Below, piece after piece: positions 48,754-60,975 of a stretch of DNA of 64,000 nt (its first letter is position 1; every line of letters starts with the position of its first letter). The stretch is from Edolisoma coerulescens (Eukaryota; Chordata; Aves; Passeriformes; Campephagidae): the NCBI GenBank assembly GCA_013397115.1, contig VWZW01004108.1:992001-1056000 (forward strand). Reading direction: 5' to 3'. The notes beneath the pieces are model-generated. The model ran no database searches and was not told the origin of the DNA. It saw only the letters and a program-made list of their open reading frames with translations. A program made the position numbers and the translations under genes.

Positions 48754-50531
48754 GTAAGGAGATGCTTGTTATTTCCTGTTATCTGTTGAGATCTTCTGAC
48801 ACAGCTGCACATCAGCAAAGTGACAAGGGGAAGGAGAGACAAGCAATGATTCGGTTTCCTTGGGAAGCCCAAAACCTTATCAGCAGATCTTTGTGAATTT
48901 AATCCATTGACTTCTGAGGGGTGAGTCTTCTGTTGCCACTGAAGGAACTTCAGGATGGTTCTGGCTTTTTCTCTTCTGATACAGAGATGACACACTGTTC
49001 AGAATTAGTTCCAAGTCTGTCTTGCTGAGGCAGCTGCCTTTGCCCTGTTGAAGGTGGTACCAAATTGTACCTAAATGCTACTGGATCAGGCAGCCCTTCT
49101 CAGCAAGAAGAGTACCAAAGGGTTTCATATCAAGTGCAAAACACCAGCTTATGCCTTCTCATCACTTGTGTCACACTGGACCACCAGCAAAATGGTGCAG
49201 ACATATACTGTGCGGAATTTCTTCTTTGTGTGTTTTAAACTGGAACAGGCAGTGCCAGGCCTGCGGTGCACTGCTGGACATTCTCAGCAGCACAGCCTCT
49301 CTCCCCTTCATGCACCAACATAAAGTGTGGCTCCTTTATTTCATAAAAACATAATGGGATAAAGGACAGCATTCCCATGCAGAGGCATGCAGTGTGTTGC
49401 CATCTTGTCATCTCTAAGAACCGCCTTGTTCAGCTCCATAATAATGTCATCATAATTCTTAAGCCTCTCATTTCAAGTAAAAGGTTAATTACTGACAAGA
49501 AAACATTAAGTATGTCGAGAACAGAGAGGAAAAAATGCAAATGGTCTTCCAGAGAAGGCGGGTTGCTGACCCAGCATTGTAATGATAATCAAAGCCTCCT
49601 GTGGATTGCCAAGTGCTGCCAGCTTTAGTGATGGCTGCAGGAGACCACTGAGGAACAGAATCATGGACAGGGTTCGTATTGAGGAAAACTACTCTCAGTG
49701 CTGAAAAATGAAGAAACTATGGCAAATCTAATGATTGTGCTAGCCTAGGCTGCTGAAAGGCAGGGTCAGCTTGGCAGAAAGATCCACTGATTTTTCCATT
49801 TCCAAGGAAGCACAGGGTATGTATGGTCAAACACTCCAGCAATTTCATGTCTCAGTCAGGAGAAGGAGAGCAATACACACAGTAATGTGGTTTTCCCTAA
49901 GAGTGAGGTTTAATATGCTTTCTTGCTAGTTACAGAAAATTCTGCTCATGTAAACTCATTTTGATAGACACATAAAGCCCATGATAATGCAAAAATCCTC
50001 CTGAAACCTTAAATGACACAAACCAAGTAAATTGTCAAGAGGTATTGAAAGGGATTGTTTCTCAAGGCACTTTTTGGCTACTGTTATTATTTTGTTTTCC
50101 TGTAGTGTTGAGTTTTTAATAAGTATAAGCTAATCTTTCCTTCACTGTCATTTTAGCTGAATTACTGGGTTTTATTTTCTTTTTGTTTTATTTACAATAC
50201 AATTCTACTTTAACTACATGCCGACATGTAGGGAATGAAACTCCAGGTATCATGGTCTTTTCTTTCACAATTTTGCATTAGAGCTTTCCTGAACAGCAGG
50301 GTTTGGGACTCAGCAAAAATACTGTGAATTAGATAATTTATATTCCTGTTTGTCTTCACTGAGACTAATTTAGAATTGCACCAACCTTAGATAATAGGGA
50401 TTTAATTAGTTGGAAGAGGATATTGTTTTATTGACCTGTAAATGATACTGAGGAGAAGCAGTGTGTCAGGCTTAGGGGATCAGCTTAAACAAGTTCATTA
50501 GAGATTGCTAAAATTACCATTTCTCCTCCAG
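48754..50531 (+). other. TENM1 intron between exons 9 and 10
   Basis: 1778 nt, GT..AG. AT-rich in its second half with a T-rich block around 50080-50220. No repeat recognised. Confidence 0.85.
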
Positions 50532-51042
50532 GTGATGGTGGATATGCCAAAGATGGAAAGCTGAAAGCACCTTCTTCCCTAGCAGTGTCTCCCGATGACA
50601 CGCTGTACGTGGCAGACCTGGGCAACGTGCGGATCCGCGCCGTGAGCCGGAACAAGGCTCACCTCAGCGACACCAACCTGTACGAGATCGCCTCGCCCGC
50701 CGACCAGGAGCTCTACCAGTTCACCATCAACGGCACCCACCTGCACACGCTCAACCTCATCACCAGGGACTACATCTACAACTTCTCCTACAGCGGGGAG
50801 GGGGATGTTGGCACCATCACCAGCAGCAACGGGAACTCGGTTCACATCCGCAGGGACACGAGCGGGCTGCCCCTGTGGGTCGTGGTGCCGGGGGGCCAGG
50901 TCTACTGGCTCACCATAAGCAGCAATGGGGTTCTGAAAAGGGTGTATGCCCAAGGCTACAACCTGGCCCTGATGACATATCCTGGAAACACAGGGCTTTT
51001 AGCAACCAAGAGCGATGAAAACGGATGGACAACTGTGTATGA
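50532..51042 (+). CDS. TENM1: TENM1 coding exon 10 of window (last NHL blade, start of YD shell)
   Basis: Longest exon here, 511 nt; acceptor ttctcctccag, donor GTGTATGA|gtaagt. It completes Gly-608 and leaves two bases of a Glu codon (the E of YEYD). It encodes DGGYAKDGKLKAPSSLAVSP, DDTLYVADLGNVRIRAVSRN (NHL repeat), then ELYQFTINGTHLHTLNLITR, DYIYNFSYSGEGDV, VYWLTISSNGVLKRV and GLLATKSDENGWTTVYE. The second half has the beta-strand repeats that open the YD shell; GWTTVYEYD, a YD motif, is cut by the next intron. Sequons: NGT and NFS. From 50600 to 50914, 100 of 105 codons end in G or C, and this patch alone produces a long open reading frame on the opposite strand that is not a gene. Confidence 0.98.
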
Positions 51043-51392
51043 GTAAGTCCACAACATTAAATGCCTGGTGCAAGGAACCCTATTTTAAATGAACACTGAA
51101 ACTTTTTTAGACAGTTCTAGTCATTTAAAAAGATGCCCTGCTACTAACACTGTGTGAGACAGGACAAGCAGTGCTGTTGCACAAGCATTTAAAATTAAGC
51201 ACTACCATTTCTTAGGTGCCTAAACCTGTCATATGTAAAAGCTCTGTGCACAGTGCCTGTTAAGTAAAGCAGAAATTGCCTGAAATTGTACTTCATTTGC
51301 ACTTTCTTATTGTGAATCTGTTTCTCTAAATGAAAATATGAGATTTTTTTTTTTTTTTGTAACTTAAGTGTAGAGGCAAGTTGTGATATGAA

Positions 51393-51415
51393 TCAGGAAT
51401 TTGCAAAATTCCTGA
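51393..51415. repeat. Perfect palindrome, 10-bp arms, 3-nt loop
   Basis: Arms tcaggaattt and aaattcctga flank gca. Confidence 0.7.
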
Positions 51416-51550
51416 GGAAGGCAAAAAGGGGAAAATTAGCATACTCATCAGAGAAGGGAGTGTTGCAGGAGAAATTGAGAATCCCAGTGGAAGGAATATT
51501 CAAAGACAAGAATGAGCTTGTCTCCTTCAGCAGGGGAGGAAGATATAGAA

Positions 51551-51586
51551 TAATAGCAAAAGGATATGTAATAGCAAAAGGCTGTA
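51551..51586. repeat. Imperfect 18-bp tandem duplication
   Basis: Two adjacent copies begin taatagcaaaagg (51551 and 51569) and diverge at their ends (atatg versus ctgta). Confidence 0.6.
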
Positions 51587-54500
51587 TATAAGGGGAGTAA
51601 GAAAGGCTTCATAAGCAAGACCATTGAGAGAGCTTCTAAAAAGCAAGACAGGACAGTTAAAGATGGAGTCAGAACATCCTAATCTGATCCCAGAGGAAGA
51701 ACAACCCAAGAGAAAGTTCATTTTTGATTTATAAAGAGGTGTGATGTATCAGGATTTCTCATTATTTGTAATTAATTGTCATAATCCCTGTTTGAGGATG
51801 CAACAAGTGCTGGATGGAAATCATGTCAGCATTGCAGTACTAGTTCAGAGTCTTTAAGGAGGAGAATAGTGCCTGTTTTCTATGGAGCATAGGAGTTCAT
51901 GGTCAAAAACTAAAACAAAAACCATCCAGGTGAAATAGGAACATAAAACACATTGATAAAAAGTGAGTTACTGCCTGAGTCACCTGGAGAGGTAGTTGAG
52001 TCCCTGTCATTACAGGGTTTTAGAATTATAATTTCTTCAAATGAAAGTAGGATAAAAGCCGAGAAAACTGCCGCCTAGTATGTGGGATTTTTTATTCAAC
52101 AGAATATTTCTTCATCTTGTTCTCTATTATTCTGCCAAAGGCTAAATTAATAGGGTGGGCATAAGTATAAGCCATTAGAAAGGGCCTTTTTTACAATATG
52201 TGGGAAAACAAAAGCATACAGGACCTTCCTGGTTCAGTTATCATTATCAAACATCTATTGATAGAAATTTAAACTCTCTTGCAACAACACAAAGCTCACT
52301 GTTACCCTGGTGCTATTCAAACACTGATCAGAGTCACCTTTTATAGACAGAACTGACTGTAAATGTATGTATGTTTCCTTTAAATAATTTCAGTGCTGAG
52401 AGTTATCCATTTATATCCCCACTTGATGATGGTGTCAGTCCAGGCCACGGGCCAGTGACACTTTCAAAGAGCCTTTACAGTAGCTCCAAGTCATGTCTAT
52501 TAAAATGCTGAACACCAGGCCTTCTTGCAGGGCCTTGATTGTTAGAGCATGGGAGAGCAGATTTTTTTTAGTCATGTGCCTTTCAGTCCTGGCATTCTTA
52601 TTCTGTCCCACTGACATTGAGCATAAACCATTTCACACAACTATTGCTTCTTCCTCTTTTTAAAGTATGGCTCAAGTGTTGAAAGATCTTTTAAAGGACT
52701 TTACCTGCTTGCAAGTGCCTCCCGTTGTATGCAATAGAGATTTCTTCACAAAGAAATACCTGTGCCTTGGGAGGGTTGATATGATGTATGTGATTAACAC
52801 AAAGAAATTTTGCTAAATTAAACAGTTTTACATACTTTTCCAGCTTTAACTATGGGCTGGGTAACACTGTCCTCACCAATGCTTCGAGTTGTCCAGGCTT
52901 TGCACGACCACACACTCCTGCCAGCCTAAATCGGTCAGGGAAAATTAACAGAATTACAACTTTAGCATTACAAAAACAACAACAAAATTAAATAATGTCA
53001 ACTAAATAAAGTCAATTCATTAATATTTATGTTCAGTCCAATATCTTAAGTCATTTTCATAATACATTACAAATTCCTGAATGACTGAAACACAGAATGT
53101 CACCTGATCTGCTCCAGTCAGAGGGACAGTGGGCCATAATCACCTCTGTGCTGAGTAGTTGTGCTTTCAGGAGATGCTGCTTACCTGCTGCCATGAATAG
53201 GTCATGGGCTGTGATGGCTTTAGTTATTTTTTATCCAGATACTGTTTTCCAGGGAGGTCACATTCTGTACTGACAGCCAATTTCAGTTTGAAAATTAGAA
53301 TTTTTTGAAGGGTTTGCTTCTATATATGAATTGCTTGTGAGTAATGTGTGAATGTAGCACTGGAACTAAGAGCAACTTTCAAATTGCTTGAAATCATGTT
53401 CTGTGCTTAAGCTAGATTTGCATTCACATCCAAAAGTTCAACCCATGGCACTGTCAAGCTGAAATAGGGGTGAGTTTGTTTAACAACACATATCACACGT
53501 ACTTGGGAATATGAGCAAAGATAATGACCTGTTCAGAACATCTACCTATATGTCAGATTCAGTCACAGAGGGAAATTATTAAGAGGTAGAAAACCACCTA
53601 CAAAAGTACTTGTCATCCATATACTCTAATCTGATGGAATTGAAGTGCTGAAAGAGCTCTTGCATACAATTATAGCTAATGTACAATTTTAAGTCATCTA
53701 GATTTCTTTTAATATTGTGTCATTAAAGCTGTAAAAGGGGAGGGGAAGCACAGGGCCTCTATTAAATCAAGGACAAGAAAACACCTGCAAGAAACAACTC
53801 TCTCTGAAAAAATTAATTAGACCGCTTTCCCTTTGAAATGATATAACTCTGAACTGTGCTACACATAGAAATGCAAATGGATTGTGAAGCAATATCCCCA
53901 TGTGTGCATTTCAAATACTGGTGAGCACTTCCTCATGTGAGTACTGAAATCAATGCAATTATTTGCATGATTAAATGGTCACTGACATGATTAACAGTGG
54001 CATAACTGAGCCCCAAATTAACATTAAGAAATATGTCATGATTCCACCCCTATTAGTATGGGTAGGACGTTGCTCTGCAGGAGCTGAGTCCCAGTGTGCT
54101 GCTATTCATCATGTGGAAGGTGACAGAACCTGTCCTCAGAGGGCTGGGTTTCTTGGAGCAATCTGGAAGAAAAAAAACCCTTTAGATGATCATGCTGTGG
54201 AATCAATACTGAGACACTCTTCTGCATGTCCTTCTTGAAGTCAGTGGGACCATCTACACAAGTGAGAGGCCTCTGGCATGTGCTCGGGTCTCATTACGAG
54301 TCAGCACCTATCTGGCCAGCCAGCCAGGAACAGTTTATCCCATTTTCAGCTACACAGGGAGTTTTGTATCTCAGCAGCAGCACTATCAGAAGCAAAACTG
54401 GATCCTTAGTGAAGATGGATCCTGTGTCTTGAGCACAAGTACATTGCAATAAACCAGCTGTATTTGTGCCTTAAAAATGCGATTTTGGGGGATTTTTCTG

Positions 54501-56114
54501 TGGTATAGTAGCAAATCCAAATAACCTACCAGGCTGTCATATCTGTTTGATCAAGCAGTAAATAAAATATAACTGCCTCATGTTCATGGAGTTTTCTAAT
54601 GATGAAAAGTAGTGATCTGAGTCAATTTTAATCAGTGCCTGTGGCACCCAGTCAACTTGCACAGAACCGGCATAAGGGGAGAATGAAAATAAGTCACACA
54701 ATGTGTATAAGGGCAGTGAGAGGTGAAAAGGAGAGAGATTATTTTGAATTTAACATTTGATTAATTTCAATTTATTTGTCAAAAAACCACAAGATGGTCA
54801 CTAGTTCATTCTCCAGTGTTTAATTGGAAAAGAACAGCTGCTCTGGGTTTTTTTGTCATATTGGAGGGAAGACAAAAAAATCCTGATTTTTTTTGCCAAT
54901 ACTTCTTGTGACATATAGATTTTGTCTGACTAATTAAGGGCAAATAAAGATCCTAAAGAAATGATGCCAATACCTTAAAGGGAAGGACATAGCCAGATCA
55001 TCTGCTGATGTGAATTGGAAGAGCTCCTTCGGAGGCAGTGCAGTTCTGCCAGCTGAGGATACGTTTCATCTATGAGAGGAGACAGTTAATAAAACATGAA
55101 AACTAAATTATGCTTTCCTACCTGCACAAATAAGTGTCTGTTTTAAGAACCTGAGTTGGTTTTGCTCATGCAAATATTCTGCAATATCAGTGAGTTGTCT
55201 TAGATGAATAAAAACATGTCAGCATCAATAAGATTTTTAAGATGTGAGGCATTATTATGAAATGGTATCAAGCACCAAGCAATGTTCTGTGCTGGTTTCC
55301 ATGTGAGCCATCAGAAAGGAGAAATATGTTGGTAGAACTGAAAAGACCTGCTAGAAATGCTGCTCCAGAGCTCTGGAATTAATTATTGACTTTTTGGTAA
55401 CTTGGCCTGATTCACAATCAAGTACCTTGAACTACGAGAATTTCTTTAGCACTGATGAAGTTTAGGTGAACTGAAATGAGGTGCTCCAGATTCTAGGTGA
55501 GAAGTTCCTGCTGATTTAAGTAGGCCCATGGGAAACGAAACACAAGAGTAAAACCCATGTAGGCAACTTAATTCCTGCAGATTTCAATCTAATTTTATCA
55601 TTATTGTTACGCTTTAGGTCCCCTTTTTATATTCACCACTCATATTATGTACTTCACACATCTGTGACAAAAGGCAGCTTTTAAGTGTTGCAGAAGGTAA
55701 GAATTGGTTTTATTAAATCTTATGGGTATGAAAATGCCGTTTTAGGGGTGAGTTGGATGCCTGAACACCGAGTGACCTCCAGTGGCCTTGTTCCTAAATC
55801 GCAGCCCACTGGGGGAAACCCCAGCCAGCCGTAAGCAGTGCAGAAACCTCGGGCGGAGGCTGAGTGATGTAGGTAGCATCTCATAGTATTCCCAGTTGTA
55901 TTTGATCCAGCACCACTGAAAAAGACTCCGAGCAGGAATTCAGATTAGGTACTGAATGCATTTTGAGTTACTAAATGGACCAATTCTTACCTTTTTACTT
56001 ACTGCACAGTGTTGACAATGCTTCCTACTTTTTTTCACTATTTTTTCTGCTTTTAGGAGTATCTGCACGACAATAGTGGTGTATTTTCATGGCTCTTTAA
56101 CATCATGTTTGCAG

Positions 56115-56287
56115 GTATGACTCCGACGGCCACCTGACCAATGCAACCTTCCCAACAGGGGAAGTCAGCAGCTTCCACAGCGATGTTGAAAAACTGACAC
56201 GAGTGGAACTTGATACTTCAAACAGGGAGAATGTGATCACAGCCACAAACTTCTCAGCTACCTCTACAATATATACTTTAAAACAAG
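56115..56287 (+). CDS. TENM1: TENM1 coding exon 11 of window (YD-repeat shell)
   Basis: Exon of 173 nt, acceptor catcatgtttgcag, donor CAAG|gtaata. The first base completes Glu-778 and the last opens Asp-836. Residues 779-835: YDSDGHLTNATFPTGEVSSF, HSDVEKLTRVELDTSNRENV, ITATNFSATSTIYTLKQ. YDSDGHLTNATFPTG is a canonical YD (Rhs-type) repeat, the fold shared with bacterial Rhs/Tc toxin shells. Sequons NAT and NFS are present. The reading frame is open and the neighbours are in phase. Confidence 0.97.
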
Positions 56288-58596
56288 GTAATAAAAGCAG
56301 TTCTGTTATTTCTTCCATAATCATTGCGTTTCGAACCCTAGACATTACTGCATTCTTAACTGTTGGCCAAAAAAGCAAACATGAGAATTAGTTCATTTGT
56401 TTCTTCTTGCTTCAGCACAAACAGCTACAATTCTCCTGGGCTACCAGTTAGAAACAAGCCACAAGTGAATTCTTCTCCTAGAAGAATCCCATGGATAAAA
56501 TCTAGTTATTGAAATCTCTGATGTCTCCAGGCTTTACATGCTACTTTCTACTTCAGTATTTGGAAGACTTGGACGAACCTGTAACACACTGAGCTTTGTT
56601 ATTCTAAGAAATACTTCCCAGAAGAAACTATTTCCACTGACATTTTAGCACTGAAATGCCTTGTTTGGCCAATACTGTGTATTCTTTCTGATAGTTCTGT
56701 ATCCTGGTGACAGCACTTGTAAGAAGGGGGAAAACATGACCCACCTCTGCTAGTGGCTGCCTCGGGGATTAGATTTTGACTCAACCCCTGTAGACACCAC
56801 AGTGTTTCCCTGGTAATATCATATATCTCAAAAAAAAAAATTGCTTTCTGCCTAATGGAAGTGCCCCTCCAGATGGAATGTGTCCTCCAGAATGGAGTGT
56901 CCTCCTCCAGATTTTGCAGATTCATCACCAGAGTTCTTGGTTTACATAATTTAAACGATCTGGGGTCTTTCGTCCTTGTTGGGTTTTTTTGCTGTCAGTG
57001 GACTGCTCAGGCTTTGAGAGAGCAGGTGCTGGGAAATAGCTCTCTGATTACTTTCCAGGTCTGCTATAGAAAAGCTTTGTAACTAAGCACATCACAGAAC
57101 TTTTCTATCTCTCAAGTTTCGATCTATAAGAAAAAACTAGGAAGAACTCACCTCACAAGATACCCACTCATTCTTCTTTCCTATTACATGGTAGAGACAG
57201 CACTGCATAAATAGAAATAATTATATTGTTGTGTCACCTGTTAGGCTTTGTCCAGGTGACTCCATCTGCTCTCTGCATTGTCTGCTGCCTGATCTGTCTG
57301 TTCTTAAATCTGAAACTCTTCAAAGTTAGTATATTATCAAAGTCTGTCTCAGGAAAATGCTTGCACACGACAGGCAGTGCCAGAAATGAACAGTTCTAGT
57401 TATTATTATAAGTGTCATATAAATTCATATAATTTGCATGTTTACATATCTCTGAGAAACTAGCACAAAGCCAGTGAACAGCCAGTCAGGTGTGGTGTCC
57501 TTACATCCAATCATCTTTACTTTCTGGCATACCCTACTATTTTCCATGTATTCACATCTCAAGAGCTGGAGTTATTTCTGTGTTACATCTCAGTTACTTC
57601 TGTGTGGACCAGCTTAAAAAAAAGGATGCTTTGGATAATCCCTAGCTGGAGTGAGTTCAGTCTCACTGTAAGGGTGAGACTTTTGGTTTCTATGTTAGCA
57701 CTAAACTCAGGCTCATACTGGAGTTCCCCCTGGCAGCTGAGCTGCAGGAGCCTCCATAGCCCAGCCTGAGCAGATGCCAGACAACGTGGCACAGCTCTGC
57801 CTGCAGAGGAGGAATTACAGTGCCCAGGCAAGGCAAAGGAGCTCCAGTGTCTGTTGCCTTCATATCCTCTCAGTGGAGACCTGCTCAGGACCCTCCACAC
57901 ACTTCTGGTAGTTTGGGGTAGAAGAGGGAAGTTGTGCTGGGTCACCCCAGCTCCCTCAGCAGCCCTCTGTGGCACAGACCTGAGCCTCTGGAGCTGCTCA
58001 CTGCTCAGCACTGCTGATGCATTAATTTTTCTGCCAACAGCCACTTCCCAGTTGGTCTGTTGCACCAGGCTTCAGCCTTGTGGCTGATCATCCCTGTGCC
58101 TCAACCCCAGGGTCCTGCTGCTAATGGGGAAGAGGATGAGCTTTTTGTACAGTGACACAGGGAAAAGGGACAGAATGGGAGACTGGCTGTCATCCTAGAT
58201 ATTTGGAAAACAGCTTTCTTGTTTGACCTCAGATACTCTCGAAGTTGTTCAAGCAGTACATTGTCCTGTTGGGATCTGCAGTATGCTAAGATCATCACAG
58301 TATCAGTGGTCAATACTCAGACTATGGTTTTGCATACTTTGAAGCTGAAAGCAAAAATTCTTGATTCCTGCTGTAGGAAACCTTCACAATGGAAATCATC
58401 AGGCCAAATGTAATGAAAAGCTCTTTAGACTTGGGAAAGCCTGGAGGTTACAGCTTGCAAAACTCCCACTGCAGTTGGTGTTCAGCTGTCTGTAACCTCC
58501 CTGGGATACAAACTCAGCCCTGTTGTGCCTAAAATTTGGTTTATAAATCTGGATATCTGAACTCTCTGTTCCCTGCTTTTTGTTGTTTTTTGACAG
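56288..58596 (+). other. TENM1 intron between exons 11 and 12
   Basis: 2309 nt, GT..AG. A GC-richer segment at about 57700-58130 has a long antisense open frame but no recognisable domain. No transposon was seen. Confidence 0.85.
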
Positions 58597-58832
58597 ATAA
58601 CACACAGAACATCTACCGGGTCAGCCCAGATGGGTCTCTGAGAGTCACCTTTGCCAGTGGAATGGAAATCACGCTTAACACGGAACCTCACATTCTAGCA
58701 GGGGTTGTCAGCCCCACGTTAGGGAAGTGCAATATCTCCCTTCCTGGAGAGCATAACTCAAATCTCATTGAATGGAGGCAAAGAAGGGAGCAGACCAAAG
58801 GCAATATCTCCACATTTGAGAGAAGGCTAAGG
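58597..58832 (+). CDS. TENM1: TENM1 coding exon 12 of window (YD shell), last exon seen
   Basis: Exon of 236 nt after a T-rich acceptor (tttttgttgttttttgacag); donor CTAAGG|gtaagg. It completes Asp-836 and ends in phase 0 at Arg-914. It encodes NTQNIYRVSPDGSLRVTFAS, GMEITLNTEPHILAGVVSPT, LGKCNISLPGEHNSNLIEWR and QRREQTKGNISTFERRLR. This is a conserved shell segment; the protein should continue AHNRNLL-like in an exon to the right of the window. Two NIS sequons are present. Donor choice: ending at 58832 keeps RLR and puts GTAAGG at the donor, while the frame past it ends after a few codons, supporting a true splice site. Confidence 0.96.
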
Positions 58833-60905
58833 GTAAGGCTTCCTCTTGTGTAAGTGCAGTGTTCCCTTTGAAAGTCATTGAACTAAAGTCATGTTGAAAT
58901 GTTATACTTTGTAAGAATGAAAATTTTGTATCAATGGTGGGCCCCAGCCTTGAATTTCAAAATCAAACTCCTCCAACAGTCTCAGGGATGTTTGATCTCT
59001 GTTTGATTTTGATTGTGAGACTTGACCTCAAGACATAATTACTTTTTTTCTTCTTCTTTTTCAACTAAGAGCTTAATTATGGCTTTGGAAGAAGCTGTGA
59101 GCAAAGGACAGGGTGTAGTTACTCCGGCACAGCGGCAAAGTTGGAGCCACATTTTGCCTCTCTCAGATCTGTCAACCCTCCTTCTTCTGGGGGAGCTAAG
59201 AGGTGCCGGCTGCTGCCCAGGGCAGAGGTTCTTGCAGGACACACTTTGGGTGTCCTGGCCAATGCCTTTCCTGCAACTCAGAGTGATGTAGAGCCTCCCT
59301 GTGTATCCAGACAGGCTGTGCATTAATTCTGCCCTCTGCCACATGCTCTCAAAACCCCCAGCTCCCTCTGGCTGGGTTACACCACAGCTCCAAAAAAGAC
59401 TTGCTTTAACATTGCATCCTTGGTTTATTTTTACCTGTGAGTACAATGACAGATGGTCAACATTTAGCATTTAATTACATAACACCATGGCTCAAAGAGA
59501 TTGCTCGTTTGCTAAACAGGTTTTTTATGAAATCAGTTCTGGTTTTCACATGAATACCACTTAAAATACCTGTACCAATAGTAGAACTGGGAATTTTGGC
59601 CTTAAAAATATTGTGTTATTCACTACAACCTTTCTGAGGGCACACCTGTTAGCTCTGAAAACACAGAGATGGCTATTAAAATCTCTGGATTGTCAAAACT
59701 ACCAAAATCAAAACCATCTCTTATGAGATACTATAGATTTTTTTTAAGTGTACCATCTGTTTGCTTTTCAACTGCTCAACCAAAAATGCAAGACTTGGGA
59801 GATCTGGCCAGACTGGGCACTGTGTGTAAAACACTTGTTTGAAAGGGCATTGTTCAGATTTGACAGTCACAGTTACTTTTTAGGATCTTGCAAGTGGGCA
59901 AAAGCTTCTTTTAGTTCTTCTTGCCCACCTTCTGTCGCCTTCCTCTCTAAGTTAGTGCGAGGCCTCATAGCCCTGTCTAGGGAGGCAGCTGAACTTAGCA
60001 GCGTGACAAACATGTTAAAATGGCAGGATCCAAACTGTGACTTCCTTGGCTCATGTTGCCTACTCGGCTGGAGACTTTCTGTGTGACTTTGTGCTTAAAT
60101 AACAGTATGGCACATTTTTGTACAAGAATCTTGTGTTATAAGATGGTAAACAGAAAGGAGGTAGTCAGTCATCTATTCTGCTTACATTGCCAGGGACTAG
60201 CTGTTCATCACAAATCTATTTAATACAACTACTCCATCTTGCAGAGTTTCCCCATTAGGCAGTTTGTATTTTCTGTTGTTGAAATTGATTGCAGTTTCTT
60301 TTAACTCATTTTCACTTATTTCTATGTGGTCCTTAACGCTGCCTGGCAAAAAAAAAAAAAAGGACATTCACAAATTGGTCAGTATTAAATGCATTCTAGC
60401 TGGAGGCATAAGATGTTTATTGAAATATTGCAACACTGAAGGTATCCAGAGGTCAACTGTTTGATCTGCCTCTGGAATAGGCTATAGGTGCACAAAACCA
60501 TTCATGTATTCCTCCTTCTCCCCCTTCACCTTCATCCAGAGAGAGGATGGAAGGTGAGAGCCAAGCATAAGAATAATTTTGGTATGCTGATGTCTTTTAC
60601 TCTTTGTCCTTCTAAAGGTGTGCACTAGCAACACAGCTCTTGAACACTGCCTTCTTATTTCTGTAAGATGTGTCTCTTTATGCCTATCCAAGATCAAGAG
60701 GACTTAGGAATTGTCCCTATCTGCTCAGAAGGACAAGTCAGCTGCCTGTATTGCAATCCTGACTGTACCGACTCCCTTGACTGTACTGAGCTCTAGGACT
60801 GTTGTTCTGAGAGCTGTCAGAACAAGGCTAGGCTAGAGGGAACCTGGCGGGATAGCACAGGTTCCTCTAAAATAAGGATTTTAGAGTGGAGAGGAGGAGA
60901 AATAT

Positions 60906-60975
60906 TAGAATCTTAGAATCATTTATATTTGAAAAGACCTCTAAGATCATCAAGTCTGATTGTATTCTGCACAAA
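60906..60975 (-). mobile_element. Short CR1 LINE fragment (antisense)
   Basis: agaatcttagaatcatttat followed by gaaaagacctctaagatcat and caagtct is the reverse complement of the CR1 3' end. Only the terminal part (about 55-70 bp) remains. Confidence 0.8.

Larger units (their letters stand above)
51043..56114 (+). other. TENM1 intron between exons 10 and 11
   Basis: 5072 nt, GT..AG. Holds a T-run (51343-51358), a purine-rich stretch (about 51370-51720) with a perfect palindrome (51393-51415) and an 18-bp short duplication (51551-51586), plus a short relic of the GAAGTCAGTGGGAC repeat type (54235-54250). Otherwise unremarkable. Confidence 0.85.

Noticed and set aside
50579..50953. 124-codon open frame on the minus strand
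   Set aside because: It lies opposite exon 10 and results from GC-ending codons on the coding strand; no domain is visible.
57583..58065. 160-codon open frame on the minus strand in an intron
   Set aside because: No recognisable motif, GC-richer DNA gives few stops, and no promoter or splice context was seen.
485..58832. Assignment to TENM2, TENM3 or TENM4
   Set aside because: Key segments (GSCPERGT, VVQEEI, NRDTRHS, PGEHNSNLIEWR) match TENM1 as remembered and differ from the other three paralogues.
485..58832. Processed pseudogene
   Set aside because: Introns are present with consensus borders and the frame is intact across 914 residues.
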